This document shows positions 50,473 through 62,300 of a DNA stretch of 64,000 bases, piece after piece. This DNA is from Henricia sp. BOLD:AAB3569 (taxonomy: Eukaryota > Echinodermata > Asteroidea > Spinulosida > Echinasteridae): contig JBBELK010000483.1 of the NCBI GenBank assembly GCA_037783545.1, forward strand, positions 33,038 to 97,037. Direction: 5' to 3'. The translations under genes and the position numbers were made by a program. The notes under the pieces are model-generated. The model was not told the DNA's origin. It worked only from the letters and a program-made list of their open reading frames with translations, and ran no database searches. Each line of letters opens with the position of its first letter. Positions within the stretch are counted from its first letter, which is position 1.

Positions 50473-51607
50473 TGTGGGGTGGGGGTTTTTAGTTGCGTTG
50501 CGTGGTGGGTTAGTATAGCTTGGTTGATAGGCTACACAAACCACACGGTGGGTTCTGATTGGCTGTTGAGTTGGTTTAGAGCGACATGTCCAACCACACG
50601 AGGCAGGCAGACAGCGTTTTTATTTACGACAACAATCGTACAAGTAAATAGAAGAAAAACAAGATACTCAGAATTAGTTATGGTTAAGAGGAAATTCCAC
50701 AAAATCAAGGTTACAAAGCTTTCCTAACACATTATACTCCACCTAAAAGACAGTGATGTCACAATTTAGGCTACACCGCCATTACACTTAAGTTGCATAT
50801 TAATCTTACTGTATGCAATAAACTCTGGCAAGACTAGGATCAAGTCTACTATGTGTAAGGATGACAAGTTCGTTCACACTAAGCTTACAATAAAAATGAC
50901 ACTTGTGTAATATCAGTGTTAAAATAATATAATGCACGACCAAAAGATTCTAAGTTCACACCATGGTTACAATAAAATCCCAAAGTGTATCTCTCAAAAT
51001 TTGCTAAAGGCATAAAACAAAGGATCAAGGCCTATTTGACATACCATGCAATATCAAAATAAACACGGTACTGTCGCCTAGAAACGAATGAGGGCGCCCT
51101 CTCGAGTATCCGAATGCTTGTCAGAAAGGGCCCCCTAGAAACGGCATTAAATTGACCTGGACCGTACATAGAGGCATCCTAGACATAAATATACACAATG
51201 GTCTGTAATATATAGGCACTCTGTGGACGTAATTATTTCTATACGAATATGCCCTACGAACGTACCGGACCTCAAAGTGGCTCAAAAACAACATTTTACG
51301 AGCGTTTTACGGGCGGCGCCATCTTGGATAAAATACGATTACCAAAAACTTATAATAATGACCTTCCACCCAAGTTATTCTTACAGTCTGTTACACCTAG
51401 GGGATCAATAAAGTATTTATTTCAAAGGTATGAACTGTGGGTGGCAAACATGCTGTTTAAAATAAAGAAAATCCATACCTGTTGAGTTGGTTTAGAGCGA
51501 CATGTCCAACCACACGAGGCAGGCAGACAGCGTTTGCCTGCCGTCGCGTGGTGGCGCTATGTCGCTCTAACGGTGGACTCACCGGCCGCTGTGTTACACA
51601 CCCCACT
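50473..51607 (-). repeat. 3' LTR of Gypsy-2
   Basis: About 1135 bp, partner of 57561-58690. A 4-base indel (TAAG near 50790) and several substitutions near 51180-51215 separate them. An internal direct repeat GAGTTGGTTTAGAGCGACATG occurs near both ends (about 50566 and 51483). Confidence 0.92.
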
Positions 51608-51616
51608 TCTTCTCCC

Positions 51617-51919
51617 AAAGTAAGACGTCGTCGCCCCGACGACGAAGTGGCCCGTGGCTGCATCTCTGCTCTAAGACCTATTAAGATTATCTAACAGCAA
51701 AACTTTGTAACAAGTAGAACATTAAAGCACTACCACTTTAGTAAAAACACCCGGGTTAAGTGTAAACAAGGGGCACCTGGCCCATAAACAACAATAACAC
51801 TTCAACGATAAATGGAAAAGTCAAGACTGGTTGCTCTCATTGTAAGGGGGCCTTAATACTAATACTAATGTTCAAATGCTCAAGCTGCAGCTCTGAGTTC
51901 AAGACTATGCGTAGAGTAA
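51617..51919. other. 3' untranslated region of Gypsy-2
   Basis: Between the 3' LTR purine tract and the pol stop codon. No other feature is seen. Confidence 0.6.
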
Positions 51920-53200
51920 TTAGTCTGAGTCAGTTTCGGTATAAGAGTCACAATCGGTTCCAGACTGGGTGGCTAACTTCCTCACCTGGTCAAGTAAGCG
52001 GATGACGCTGCTGAACTGGTACCGGCTGGGTGGGTGCCCTTTAGTCACTCGTTTGGATCGTCGAGGCTTTGCATCCTGCCTGGCTCCACGATCCCCAGTA
52101 TCAGCGCTGCCGGACGTCAAATTCTCTGGATCCAGTCTCGTGCCTGCTGGTTGAGGTGTCCCCGTCCCAGTTTCCTCCGTCCCCCTGATCATAACGGACT
52201 CTCCTGGTTCTGCAACATCGATATTTGGTTGTGGGCTCGTGGAGGCCAATCTCGTCTGTTCCCCCTTGTTGACTGGTGGGGTTTCTGCCAAGCCAAGTGT
52301 CTTGCCCCAATTTGAGCTGCTCTCGGTGCTGGACGTTAGGTCAGTGGGGGTGGTACTAGGTGTCGCAATATTCCCATCACTGGTGTCTGCTACTCGAGGT
52401 TCAATGCTCCAGGGACAGTGTTTTAGTTCACTCCGATGGAGAACCTTCTTACGCCCTGCTGGATTGCGCACTTCATAGACAGGTTGTCCTTTAAAAGGCC
52501 GACCAACCACCAAGTACGGAGTCTCCTCCCATAAATCCTGTATCTTGGACCTCCCGCGGCGTGTACGGTCTCTGACCAAGACATACTTCCCAATCGCCAG
52601 CGGTCGCTCGTATACATCCTTCTCTTGAGCTGCGGTTCTGTGCTCTGCTGCCTTAGACAGATTAGCGGCAGCCAGTTTCCGTGCTGACTCCAGTTGTGCC
52701 CAGTGCTTCTTCACATAGTGCTGCGGTGACACCTCATCAAGCTGAGGGTGGTCTACTCCTAAGGCGAGGTGCTGGGGCAGGCGTGCGGACCTTCCAAAGA
52801 GCAGAAAGAATGGTTCGTAACCGGTGCTGCTGTGTACTGTATTGTTGTAGGTGGCAACTAGTTGTGGCAGGTAGTCAGCCCATCTCTTTTTCTTCTCCGG
52901 AGGCAATACCTTCAGCAAGTTGTGCAGAGTGCGATTAAAGCGCTCACACTGCCCGTTACCCTGCGGGTGGTAAGGGGTGGTGTGTGAGCGCCCAATGCCA
53001 TACAACTTACAGAGCTCTTGGATGACCCTTGCCTCGAAGCACTTCCCATTATCAGAGTGAAGCCTGAGTGGTGCTCCAAAGGGAGTAATCAGATGTTTGA
53101 CAAGAGCACGAGCCACCGTCTCAGCCCGCTGGTCCCTCGCGGGGATAGCCCAAGCAAACTTGGTGAAAACATCTGTGAGAACTATAACACATTCTCGTGA
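51920..53200 (-). pseudogene. Gypsy-2 integrase, C-terminal part
   Basis: The frame from 53116 holds the integrase core after the first Asp: LHSDNGKCFEA (second Asp), then HPQGNGQCERFNRTL (Glu), followed by a GPY-like region (LVVGRPFKGQPVYEVRNPAG) and a long hydrophilic tail ending in SDTETYSD-like acids read in reverse order of the DNA. The first catalytic Asp (MDFTVLEPS) is in the upstream frame, and a one-base deletion near 53190 separates them. This enzyme would insert the cDNA into chromosomes; here it is broken. Confidence 0.88.
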
Positions 53201-55104
53201 CCAGTAGATGATGGTTCAAGCACAGTAAAATCCATCGCTATGACTTCTAATGGGGCTGTGGCTTGCAGCGTTCCTAGCGGAGGTTTCGTGTGACGGTTAG
53301 GCTGTTTGCTGATGGCGCATTTCCTACATTGCTGACACCACGCTTTCACCGATTCCTCCATCTTAGGCCAGAAAAAGAGAGGCTTGATCGACTGGAGTGT
53401 CCGTTTTGCGCCAAAGTGGCCCAGGTCATCATGGAATGACTTCAGTACAACCTCCTGCAAACGGGCTGGAATCATGAGGCGTTCAGATCTCCTTCCCTGG
53501 ATGGTTGACGACCGGTACAACACCCCGTCCCTTAACCGAAGCTGCTTCCAGTGCTTGAGCACTGTCGACACTGCACGTGGGTCAGCCTGCCTTTCTTGAG
53601 GGGTAGGCTTGCGGCCTCTCCCAAAGTAAGTCCGGACCCTGCGGAGAGCAACATCTTCATCTTGGAGGGACCTGAGCTCTTCTGCAGTGTACCCCGGTAG
53701 ACAGCGGCTTCCCTTCTGTTGTTCTAGCTTAACCTGGTGATGCAAGGTAGGTGGTATCGTGGAACTTGAGTGGGCTGGGCCAGAAGTTGCGCGGACAGCG
53801 CTAGATGAAACCACCACCTCAGGGCCTTGTTTCACAGGGTTGGATGCACAGGCTTCCTTTGGGGAAAGTCTGGACAGGGCATCAGGTGCTTGGTTACGTG
53901 TCCCAGGTCGAAATTCTAGCTGGTAGTTGAAGGAAGACAATTGTTGGACCCATCTAAGCTCTGTGGCACTGAGATTGGCTGTGTCTAAGTACTTCAGCGG
54001 ATTGTGGTCTGTGTATATCGTACAAGAGTTACACATCAGGTAATCCTTGAAGGCCTGGCAGACCGCCCATCGTACAGCCAATAGCTCTAGCTTAAAGGAA
54101 GAATAGTTCCTGTCATTGCGCTCTGCTGGGCGTAGAGACATGGAGGCATATGCTAGCACTGCCTTCGTCCCATCCTCTTGTACCTGGGAGAGTATCGCAC
54201 CCAATCCAGTTGCACTGGCGTCGGTCTCGACAACAAACGGGCGACTGAAGTCGGCAAACTGCAAAACTGGCGCCTCACTTAGCTTAGTCTTAAGTGTACA
54301 GAAGGAAGAGACTGCTGCGTCGTCTAGATAAATCTTTCCACTCCTAGCCTTTGTTTTGATATTGCCCTTGCCGCCGGTTCCCTTCAAGTAAGCAAACAGA
54401 GGAGACGCAACACTTGAATACTGCCGGACGAACTTCCTAAAGAACCCAGCAAAGCCCAAGAAGGACCGAAGCCCTGTCACAGTTGTGGGTTGTGGCCAGT
54501 CGCGAACTACAGATATCTTGTCTGGGTCCGGTCTCACTCCCTCACCGGCTACCACCAAGTGGCCCAAGTACTTGATCTGCGTCTGAAGGAAAAAACACTT
54601 TGCGGGTTTGATTTTCAGCCCATGTTGTTGTAACCGAGAGAAAACCCGTTCTCGGCGCTCAATGTGCTCATCAAAGGTCGTCGAGAATATAATGACGTCG
54701 TCTAAGTAGATCAAAATGCTTTGCAGGGCCTGGTCTCCGAGGCAACGTTGCATTATACGCTGAAACGTCGCTGGGCTATTGTAGAGGCCGAACGGCATGC
54801 GTGTGTATTCCCATAGTCCAAATGGGGTCACAAACGCTGTCTTTTCTTTATCTCTCTCTTTCATGGCCACCTGGTAGTATCCTGACGTCAGGTCGATGGT
54901 ACTGAAGTATCTTGCTCCACCCAGTGCCTGTAAAGACTCGTCAATGCGTGGCAAAGGAAAGGAATTTGTTGTGGTTACCAAGTTTAGCCTCCTATAGTCA
55001 ACACACAGACGTATTGACTGGTCCTTTTTTCGAACCACCACTATAGGCGATGCCCAAGGGCTCACGCTCTCCCGAATGACTCCAGCTTCAACCAGTTCCT
55101 GCAT
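53182..55104 (-). CDS. Gypsy-2 RT-RNase H-integrase N-terminus
   Basis: 640 codons. RT has RLCVDYRRLN, FSTIDLTSGYYQV, TRMPFGLYNSPATFQ and YLDDVIIF (active site). RNase H has VETDASATGLGAIL, SSFKLELLAV and YTDHNPLKYL. The integrase zinc part has HDDLGHFGAKRT and CQQCRKCAISK. The frame ends prematurely just after the first catalytic Asp of integrase, at the one-base deletion near 53190. At its N-terminus it overlaps the protease frame, with a frameshift near 55140 in the RT leader. No missing catalytic residue is seen in RT or RNase H. Confidence 0.92.
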   Translation of the reverse strand: MQELVEAGVIRESVSPWASPIVVVRKKDQSIRLCVDYRRLNLVTTTNSFPLPRIDESLQALGGARYFSTIDLTSGYYQVAMKERDKEKTAFVTPFGLWEYTRMPFGLYNSPATFQRIMQRCLGDQALQSILIYLDDVIIFSTTFDEHIERRERVFSRLQQHGLKIKPAKCFFLQTQIKYLGHLVVAGEGVRPDPDKISVVRDWPQPTTVTGLRSFLGFAGFFRKFVRQYSSVASPLFAYLKGTGGKGNIKTKARSGKIYLDDAAVSSFCTLKTKLSEAPVLQFADFSRPFVVETDASATGLGAILSQVQEDGTKAVLAYASMSLRPAERNDRNYSSFKLELLAVRWAVCQAFKDYLMCNSCTIYTDHNPLKYLDTANLSATELRWVQQLSSFNYQLEFRPGTRNQAPDALSRLSPKEACASNPVKQGPEVVVSSSAVRATSGPAHSSSTIPPTLHHQVKLEQQKGSRCLPGYTAEELRSLQDEDVALRRVRTYFGRGRKPTPQERQADPRAVSTVLKHWKQLRLRDGVLYRSSTIQGRRSERLMIPARLQEVVLKSFHDDLGHFGAKRTLQSIKPLFFWPKMEESVKAWCQQCRKCAISKQPNRHTKPPLGTLQATAPLEVIAMDFTVLEPSSTGHENVL

Positions 55105-56120
55105 ATGTTTTCTAACTTCCTGGTATTGTGATGGGGTAGGGACCTATACCGCTGTCGGATAGGAGCCGCATCGCCTGTCTCAATCGTGTGTTTTACAGTG
55201 TCACAGAACCCCAGATCTCGGTCGTGTTTTGAGAAAACACCGTCATACTTCTTCAGAAGCATCCCGAACTTAGCTTGATCATCGGCTGAGAGTTCAATCC
55301 CAACCTTGAACTCATTGGGCTGTAGATCTTTGGGGATCAGGGTCGAGGTCGATGAGCAGGAGGCAGTCGCAGTACTCGATGATTTGGGGCAATTTGCTTC
55401 GTCTTTATCTGGTCTACTGACTACATCCGCATAATATAGTTCTCCTAAGCATGTATGACCCAGGACGATGATGTCTCCACCACTATCATTGGTCAGCGCC
55501 ACCATAAATGCACCGTTGGACACCGATACCAAACACCGCCCAATCTGTAGGGAGGAATGCAAGTTGGAGGGTCTGCTTGGTTCAAGAACTGCCTCGTATG
55601 TCATACCATCAGGTCCTGGGCGAGCGGTTGCCTGAAATGTGATGGTCTCACCCTGGGGAACAACTACAGCACACCCTCTTGGTAGGTATGCGCGACTTAT
55701 CATCCCATCTGCCTCAGAGAACATGACCCTTTTTTCTGTGGCCACCATCGCTTTCTCCCATGCTGCTCCTGGTTTAGTGGTGCGCAACTGTTCTAGATAT
55801 CCCTGGCCGCTGTCTCGAATTAGGCGACTCCAACATTCTTTCAGAACATTCATGCCCAAGATACAGGGTGGATTGTCAGTGACCGTCGCTCTATCATTCT
55901 CTTTGATCACTAATATTAACCTCGCAGGTATCGTGATGCCTAGGGCTGTCACATCTACTTCAAAACAGCCAATATATGGTATATCTGCTCCGTTGGCCGA
56001 CACTAATTGAAAGTACTCGGGAACTGGCTTCATCTCGAATCCTCTCGGCTTCAGAAACTGGTCATAATAAGGTTCGGAAACGGTAGTTACCATCGAACCG
56101 GTGTCAAGAAGACAGTGCAC
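55062..56120 (-). CDS. Gypsy-2 aspartic protease and RT leader
   Basis: 352 codons starting at a Met two residues before the protease core LLDTGSMVTTV; the true start lies upstream as part of gag-pol. The second protease block (CILGMNVLKE, ILG-type) follows about 90 residues later. The rest is the spacer that leads to RT (VFSKHDRDLGFCDTVKHTI, then PIRQRYRSLP) and goes out of frame there. It would cut the polyprotein during particle maturation. Confidence 0.85.
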   Translation of the reverse strand: MHCLLDTGSMVTTVSEPYYDQFLKPRGFEMKPVPEYFQLVSANGADIPYIGCFEVDVTALGITIPARLILVIKENDRATVTDNPPCILGMNVLKECWSRLIRDSGQGYLEQLRTTKPGAAWEKAMVATEKRVMFSEADGMISRAYLPRGCAVVVPQGETITFQATARPGPDGMTYEAVLEPSRPSNLHSSLQIGRCLVSVSNGAFMVALTNDSGGDIIVLGHTCLGELYYADVVSRPDKDEANCPKSSSTATASCSSTSTLIPKDLQPNEFKVGIELSADDQAKFGMLLKKYDGVFSKHDRDLGFCDTVKHTIETGDAAPIRQRYRSLPHHNTRKLENICRNWLKLESFGRA

Positions 56121-56194
56121 GAGATGTAAACAATCGCCAAGCGAAACAGTAACACCATAACAGTTCGATGTGGCTCTATTAAGAAAATGACAAT

Positions 56195-57467
56195 TTAATG
56201 AGCCTTTCTGTCCCCCTCCAGCTGTCTGGCTCCCGACAACTGGGGGCGCTGGTTTTCCTGTTGGGAAGGAACGTCAGGTCGTTGTTGGTACCTGTAGGGC
56301 CGGTCCTGAACCGTGGGCTGCTTGGAGTTGGGAAATGGACAGTTGCGAGCAAAATGACCTGGCCCACCACAGTTATAGCACAGGAGAGAACGCAGGGGAT
56401 GGGGCGGAGTGCACTGCCCAAAATTACCACCACCCTGCCAAGTGGGCCGATATTCCCTGGGGGGTCCACTGCTCCAACTTGGATGACCTTGCCCTTGACT
56501 ATAGGGCGGTAGCATGGGAGTTTGCCTCAAGGTTAGGGCCTCAACTGCCTTCTCCAGTTTGTCCACTACCAGCTCCAGTTGTGTCATGGAACTACCTTCA
56601 GTGTGGACAGCAGTGACTGCGCTTTGTTTAACCGATTTACATTCACGAGCTCCCTCCCTCTCTTCTCTTTTAATAGCCCAATTCTTTAGCTCGGTAAATG
56701 TCATTCCTGGGCAACGATCGAGCAGGTCTCGGCAGGAGTGACGTAGGCTTTCCCTCTCTAGCCCGTCAACAAACTGCTCTTTTAACATTCGGTCGGGGTG
56801 CTGATAAATTGTCTCCTTCTTTTGGAGGCGCAAAAACAAACGCTGTAGTGCCACCGAAAACTCCCTCACACTCTCTCCTCCCTGTTGTCGCCGGTCTAGG
56901 AGTCGTCTCTGCAACTCGCCGCTTGTCAAGCCCTCTGCATACGAGTCTTTCAAGTAGGCTAATACCTCCTCAGCTGTATTGCCGTCATTGAGCAACGCCT
57001 TGGCTTCAACTCTCGGGCTCCCTCTCAGGGAATCAAGAAGAAATTGACCTCTCTGGTAGGGTAGAATTGCATAACGATCAAATGCGTGGTTGATGGCAGT
57101 TACAAACTCATCAATTGGGATGGAGCGGCCAGATGTGTCCTCCCTCCCCTCAAATACAGGAACTTTCCGTTCAGGGGCCAGAACTACTGAGGCTTGGGTT
57201 AGGATTAGGCTTCTTGGCCACCACCGGCTTCTTGACTACCACGTTGAACACTTTTGTACTGTCCCATCCTTCGGCTGGGGCCATCACTGTTCCATTCTCC
57301 ACTGTGAGAATAACCTCCCCATCATCGTCAGTGTAGGATAGGCCTCGAGCATCCTCGAACTTGACTTGCAATGTGGACAGGGAAATGCGGTTCTTGTGAA
57401 GTGTCAGTTGTATTGGCTTATCGTCTGGATTTAGTCTCACTTTCACAGTCGTTGGATCGGGTGCCAT
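56195..57467 (-). pseudogene. Gypsy-2 gag, two frames
   Basis: The start ATG at 57467 opens a 98-codon N-terminal segment (VKVRLNPDDKPIQLTL, then LQVKFEDARGL) that looks like a small beta-rich, ubiquitin- or PB1-like fold. It loses frame near 57175. Gag continues in the other frame from about 57180 to 56195, with a helical capsid region (VPVFEGRED onward) and one CCHC knuckle (CYNCGGPGHFARNC). The C-terminus is Gln/Pro/Arg rich. The fold suggestion is by pattern only. Confidence 0.72.
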
Positions 57468-57560
57468 ATCTGTAGCACACTCGGACTATACGTTTAACAT
57501 TAAAAGCACTGCTGCCTACATCGTCGTAAACGTTTGCCAGCCAATCCCACTTCTGACACT

Positions 57561-58690
57561 TGTGGGGTGGGTTTTTTTAGTTGCGTTGCGTGGTGGGTTA
57601 GTATAGCTTGGTTGCTAGGCTACACAAACCACATGGTGGGTTCTGATTGGCTGTTGAGTTGGTTTAGAGCGACATGTCCAACCACACGAGGCAGGCAGAC
57701 AGCGTTTTTATTTACGACAACAAACGTACAAGTAAATAGAAGAAAAACAAGATACTCAGAATTAGTTATGGTTAAGAGGAAATTCCACAAAATCAAGGTT
57801 ACAAAGCTTTCCTAACACATTATACTCCACCTAAAAGGACAGTGATGTCACAATTTAGGCTACACCGCCATTACACTTATTGCATATTAATCTTACTGTA
57901 TGCGATAAACTCTGGCAAGACTAGGATCAAGTCTACTATGTGTAAGGATGACAAGTTCGTTCACACTAAGCTTACAATAAAAATGACACTTGTGTAATAT
58001 CAGTGTTAAAATAATATAATGCACGACCAAAAGATTCTAAGTTCACACCATGGTTACAATAAAATCCCAAAGTGTATCTCTCAAAATTTGCTAAAGGCAT
58101 AAAACAAAGGATCAAGGCCTATTTGACATACCATGCAATATCAAAATAAACACGGTACTGTCGCCTAGAAACGAATGAGGGCGCCCTCTCGAGTATCCGA
58201 ATGCTTGTCAGAAAGGGCCCCCTAGAAACGGCATTAAATTGACCTGGACCGTACATAGAGGCATTATACACATAAATATACACAATGGTCTGTAATAGGC
58301 ACTCTGTGGACGTAATTATTTCTATACGAATATGCCCTACGAACGTACCGGACCTCAAAGTGGCTCAAAAACAACATTTTACGAGCGTTTTACGGGCGGC
58401 GCCATCTTGGATAAAATACGATTACCAAAAACTTATAATAATGACCTTCCACCCAAGTTATTCTTACAGTCTGTCACACCTAGGGGATCAATAAAGTATT
58501 TATTTCAAAGGTATGAACTGTGGGTGGCAAACATGCTGTTTAAAATAAAGAAAATCCATACCTGTTGAGTTGGTTTAGAGCGACATGTCCAACCACACGA
58601 GGCAGGCAGACAGCGTTTGCCTGCCGTCGCGTGGTGGCGCTATGTCGCTCTAACGGTGGACTCACCGGCCGCTGTGTTACACACCCCACA
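57561..58690 (-). repeat. 5' LTR of Gypsy-2
   Basis: 1130 bp. In the element direction it starts TGTGGGGTGTGTAACAC at 58690 and ends at 57561. It should contain the promoter reading left. Confidence 0.92.
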
Positions 58691-59345
58691 ATATGAAGGA
58701 TGTCCTACTATCAGACAAGAGAAAAAAATCCACAACATACGTATCTCCTATAAGATATCATATGCAGATGCTGCTAAAGCTGTCAAGACAGACATCTCCT
58801 TCCAGCCCTACACCCCCTCTCAACCCATGGTAGAGACACATCCAACACCGAACCCATGCAACGAAGCCCCCTCAAGAACCGTCAAGCCAATAAACGATAT
58901 ACAGCCTGAAGCCACAAGAAAAGATGCTAAACCACCTGTTGCACTAAAAGATGCTGGCACGCAGACCGACAAAATAACAGCCACACAAACGGAACCTCCA
59001 CATCAATGCCCCTTTCAATTTTTTTTTCAATTCAATTCACTTTATTTCCATATGCATTTACACACACAGTAATCTATTATTTTGACAATACTATGTTGTA
59101 AGTTTTAAATACCGTTGCATGTAAATATGGTGGAAACCCACAAAAAGCATAGCTTGTCTAGTGTGGGAATCCATATAAATTTTTACATTGGTTTTCGATA
59201 AGATGATATAAAGTGAAATTGCAAATAATAGTGTAACCCCTGTACTAACACAAGGGTAGAATATTTAGAAGCCAGTTAAAAACAAGGAGGAACAGCAAAC
59301 TACAAATAAAAACTGAGTGAAACAATAGGTATAAACTCTCAGAAA

Positions 59346-62300
59346 TTACAAGCTAGAGTATTTTTCTAGAATTTGAGATTTTAGTTCTTTTTTAAAAGCT
59401 GTTAATTTGTCTATGCATTTTAAATTAGGATGAAGTGAATTCCACAATTTTGGACCATCATATGTTAAGTTTTTTTTCCCGAGTGCAGTGCGAATTTCTG
59501 GGAGATGGAAATGGCTGGCCTGTCTGGTATGATGGGTATGCACATGTTTATTTTGCATAAATAGTGAATTAAGACAATTGGGAATGGCATTTTTAGTTAT
59601 CTGGAACATGAATATGGCTACCTGGGATTGATAAATGTCGCAAATTTTTAATAGTTCATTTTGTTTAAAGAGCGGATCTGTGTGCGCCAAAAAACTTGAA
59701 CAAGTAATAATGCGGATAGCTCTTTTCTGAAGAAGGAATAACCTGTTTATAAACTTTTTGGCGGCATTGCCCCAGGCTAATATTCCATAGTTGATATAAG
59801 GCAAAATCAAACTGTTATACAATATAATACAAATGTTTGGAGGTAAAAATGATCTAAGTCTGTCAATTACACCAATATTTTTTGAGATAATTTTACATAC
59901 ATAATCTATATGCGTTTTCCATGAAAGCTTGTTGTCAATAAAGATGCCCAGGAATTTCACATTATCTACTTCGTTAATTTTGTCATTTTCAATACAAATG
60001 TCTGTCGGCAACTTACTTAGAGAATTACTAAATAACATACAACAGGTTTTCTTAATATTTAACGATAGTTTGTTAGCCTTTATCCAGTTAGATATGTTTT
60101 TAAGTTCACTGTTGACTACATTTATTAACGTAGAGATATTTTTATGACTAAAGAATAAGTTAGAATCATCGGCAAAAAGTATAAATGTTAAAATATCTGA
60201 CGATTTAGTAAAATCGTTAATGTATATTTAAAAAAGAAGTGGTCCGAGGATTGATCCCTGGGGAACGCCACATGTTACTGAACGAAAGGAAGATGTGTGT
60301 CCATTAATTACAACTTTTTGTTTTCTTTGCGACAGATAGCTTCTGAACCAGTCAAGAGGAATACCTCGTATGCCATGATGGGAGAGTTTTTGAAGAAGTA
60401 TGCAATGATCTAGAGTCACTATGAGCAAAAACATGTACATGTTCATTGTAACCCCATTGTTAGTAACAATAGTGTGTGCCCAATTTCCATTGTTAGATGT
60501 TCATAGTGAGTATCAAACGCTTTTGAAAAGTCAAGAAAAATACCCAGAGTGTGCTTAGAATGTTCAAATGCAGATGTAATTGTGTTACATAGCTGAAGTA
60601 TAGCGTGAGTCGTTGAGTGTTTAGACCTGAAACCAAATTGAAAATTTGATAAGATATTGTTTATCTGCAAAAACTCTACAGTTCTAATATGAACAATCTT
60701 CTCAAGTATTTTAGAAAAGCTAGGTAACACCGATATCGGTCTATAATTACCCAATTGGTCAGGTTCACCATTTTTAAATATAGGAATAACTTTAGCTATT
60801 TTTAAATCAGAAGGAACAACACCAGTTGATAATGATACATTTATTATATGTGTAAGAGGTTCAGAAATAGAATCAATCACTTGTTTAATTGTAGCCATGC
60901 TAATGCCATCCATACCACAACTTGTTTTGTTAGCAAGATTCATAACAATATCTCGTATCTCATATTTTGTTGCGGGAGCTAGAAACATACTGTTGTTATT
61001 TGGTTCAGAGAGATATTCCGTAAAATCAGTTTCACTGTCCGGAATATTGTGAGCAAGATTAGGACCTATGTTAGCAAAATAACTATTAAAGTGATGAGCA
61101 ATTGTTGCTGGATCATCAACTGAATTCCCATTTACTTTCATTGTTGTCAAAGTCTGATTAGAGTTGTTTCTATTTAGGATTGAGTTTATAATATTCCATG
61201 TATTTTTTATATTGCTTTTTTCCTTATTAAACTGAGTATGGTAATACTGTTTTTTTGCTGCACGTAATACATTGGTCAATATATTTTTGTACCTGGTGTA
61301 ATTAGCGTGGTTGGTTTCATTTGGCTTTGCGATAAATTTACGATATAATTTATTTTTTAGATTAATTGATTTTAATACGGATTGTGTTAACCATGGTGCT
61401 TTAGGCTTGTTCTTATTTTTGTTAGACTTCCTTAGGGGTATATTTTTATCGTACGAACACCAGAAGATGTTATGAAATTGATTGTAAGCTTCGTTTACGT
61501 CACTAGAATTATATACGGAGGACCAGTCTGCTAGAGTTAGGTCTTCGTTTAATTTATTTAGACTTTCACTTGAGTAAATGCGATTCGAATGGTGGGTTGG
61601 ATTATTATTCTGTTTAAGTAAAGGTAATGTTGTAGATACTGGTAAGTGGTCACTTAGGTCAGAAATTAAGATTGTAGATTTGGGCACCGGTAATATATTG
61701 GTAAATATATTGTCGATTAATGTGGCTGAATTTTTAGTAATCCTAGTTGGTTTATTTATTAAAGGAATAAGAGTATAAGAGTACATAATATCCAAAAATG
61801 TTTGAGTACAACTATTTTCTTGGTCCATTAAATTTATATTAAAGTCACCACAGAGTAAGCATTGTTTACCACTCATCGATATTCTTGATATGATCTCTAA
61901 TCTATCCATAAATTCGTTGAAGGGTGCACTTGGTGGTTTATAAACTACTCCAAATATAATATTTTTTCCAGAAGGATTTTTAATTTCAACAAACAAGGAT
62001 TCCATGGATGGGGAGTAATTACTAAAGTCTTTCAATATTTCATAGTCAATACCGGTTTTGATGTATAGTGCAACACCCCCACCAATTTTATCAGGTCTAT
62101 TTACTGTGACAAGTTTATATCCAGGTAGAGTAAATTCGTTAGGAGATGGATTCTTAAGCCATGTTTCAGTTAGAGCAATTATAGAAAATTCACATAAAGA
62201 TTGAATTAACATTCTAAAGTCTTCAAAATGTTTTGAAAGACTCCTGATATTAAAATGGATTGTACTAAAATGTTCGTCATTGGAATTTTGATTCTTTACG

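Larger units (their letters stand above)
50473..58690 (-). mobile_element. Ty3/Gypsy LTR retrotransposon (Gypsy-2)
   Basis: LTRs lie at 50473-51607 (3') and 57561-58690 (5'), with TGTGGGGTG and CACCCCACA termini. The target duplication is ATAT (50469-50472 and 58691-58694). A purine tract (GGGAGAAGAA; plus-strand 51607-51616) abuts the 3' LTR and a candidate primer-binding site (plus-strand 57541-57560) abuts the 5' LTR. Gag, protease, RT, RNase H and integrase are all present but in several frames. LTRs differ by small indels and substitutions, so the copy is older than the BEL element at 17.6 kb. Confidence 0.93.
49613..59018 (+). mobile_element. LINE-A, ORF1 part only, split and truncated by insertions
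   Basis: The 5' end at about 49613 shares 71 bp with the palindrome arms at 47 kb. ORF1 runs to 50472, is interrupted by Gypsy-2 (50473-58690), resumes at 58691-58694 (ATAT target copy) and stops at about 59018, where LINE-B begins on the other strand. No ORF2 of this element is visible in the window. Confidence 0.75.
49666..59018 (+). pseudogene. LINE-A ORF1 protein (gag-like, zinc knuckles), split
   Basis: Coding parts are 49666-50472 and 58695-about 59018. The N-terminus is Ser/Gln rich. Residues about 130-210 form an RRM-like region (VITGIPIDIPDDDI). A row of CCHC knuckles follows: CFNCQRLGHTATNC, CVRCGGSHTYDQC and a third that starts CCRCGEDH. The Gypsy insertion falls inside the third knuckle, and its last Cys is on the far side of the insertion, in frame once one ATAT is counted. 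The C-terminal part is Thr/Pro rich. Such ORF1 proteins bind the LINE RNA, and the multi-knuckle form is seen in the I/Jockey/Nimb group. Confidence 0.8.

Noticed and set aside
50473..50727. C-terminal extension of the LINE-A ORF1 protein (VGVFSCVAWWV onward)
   Set aside because: This is Gypsy-2 LTR read through from ORF1; the same peptide appears at the other LTR near 57561.
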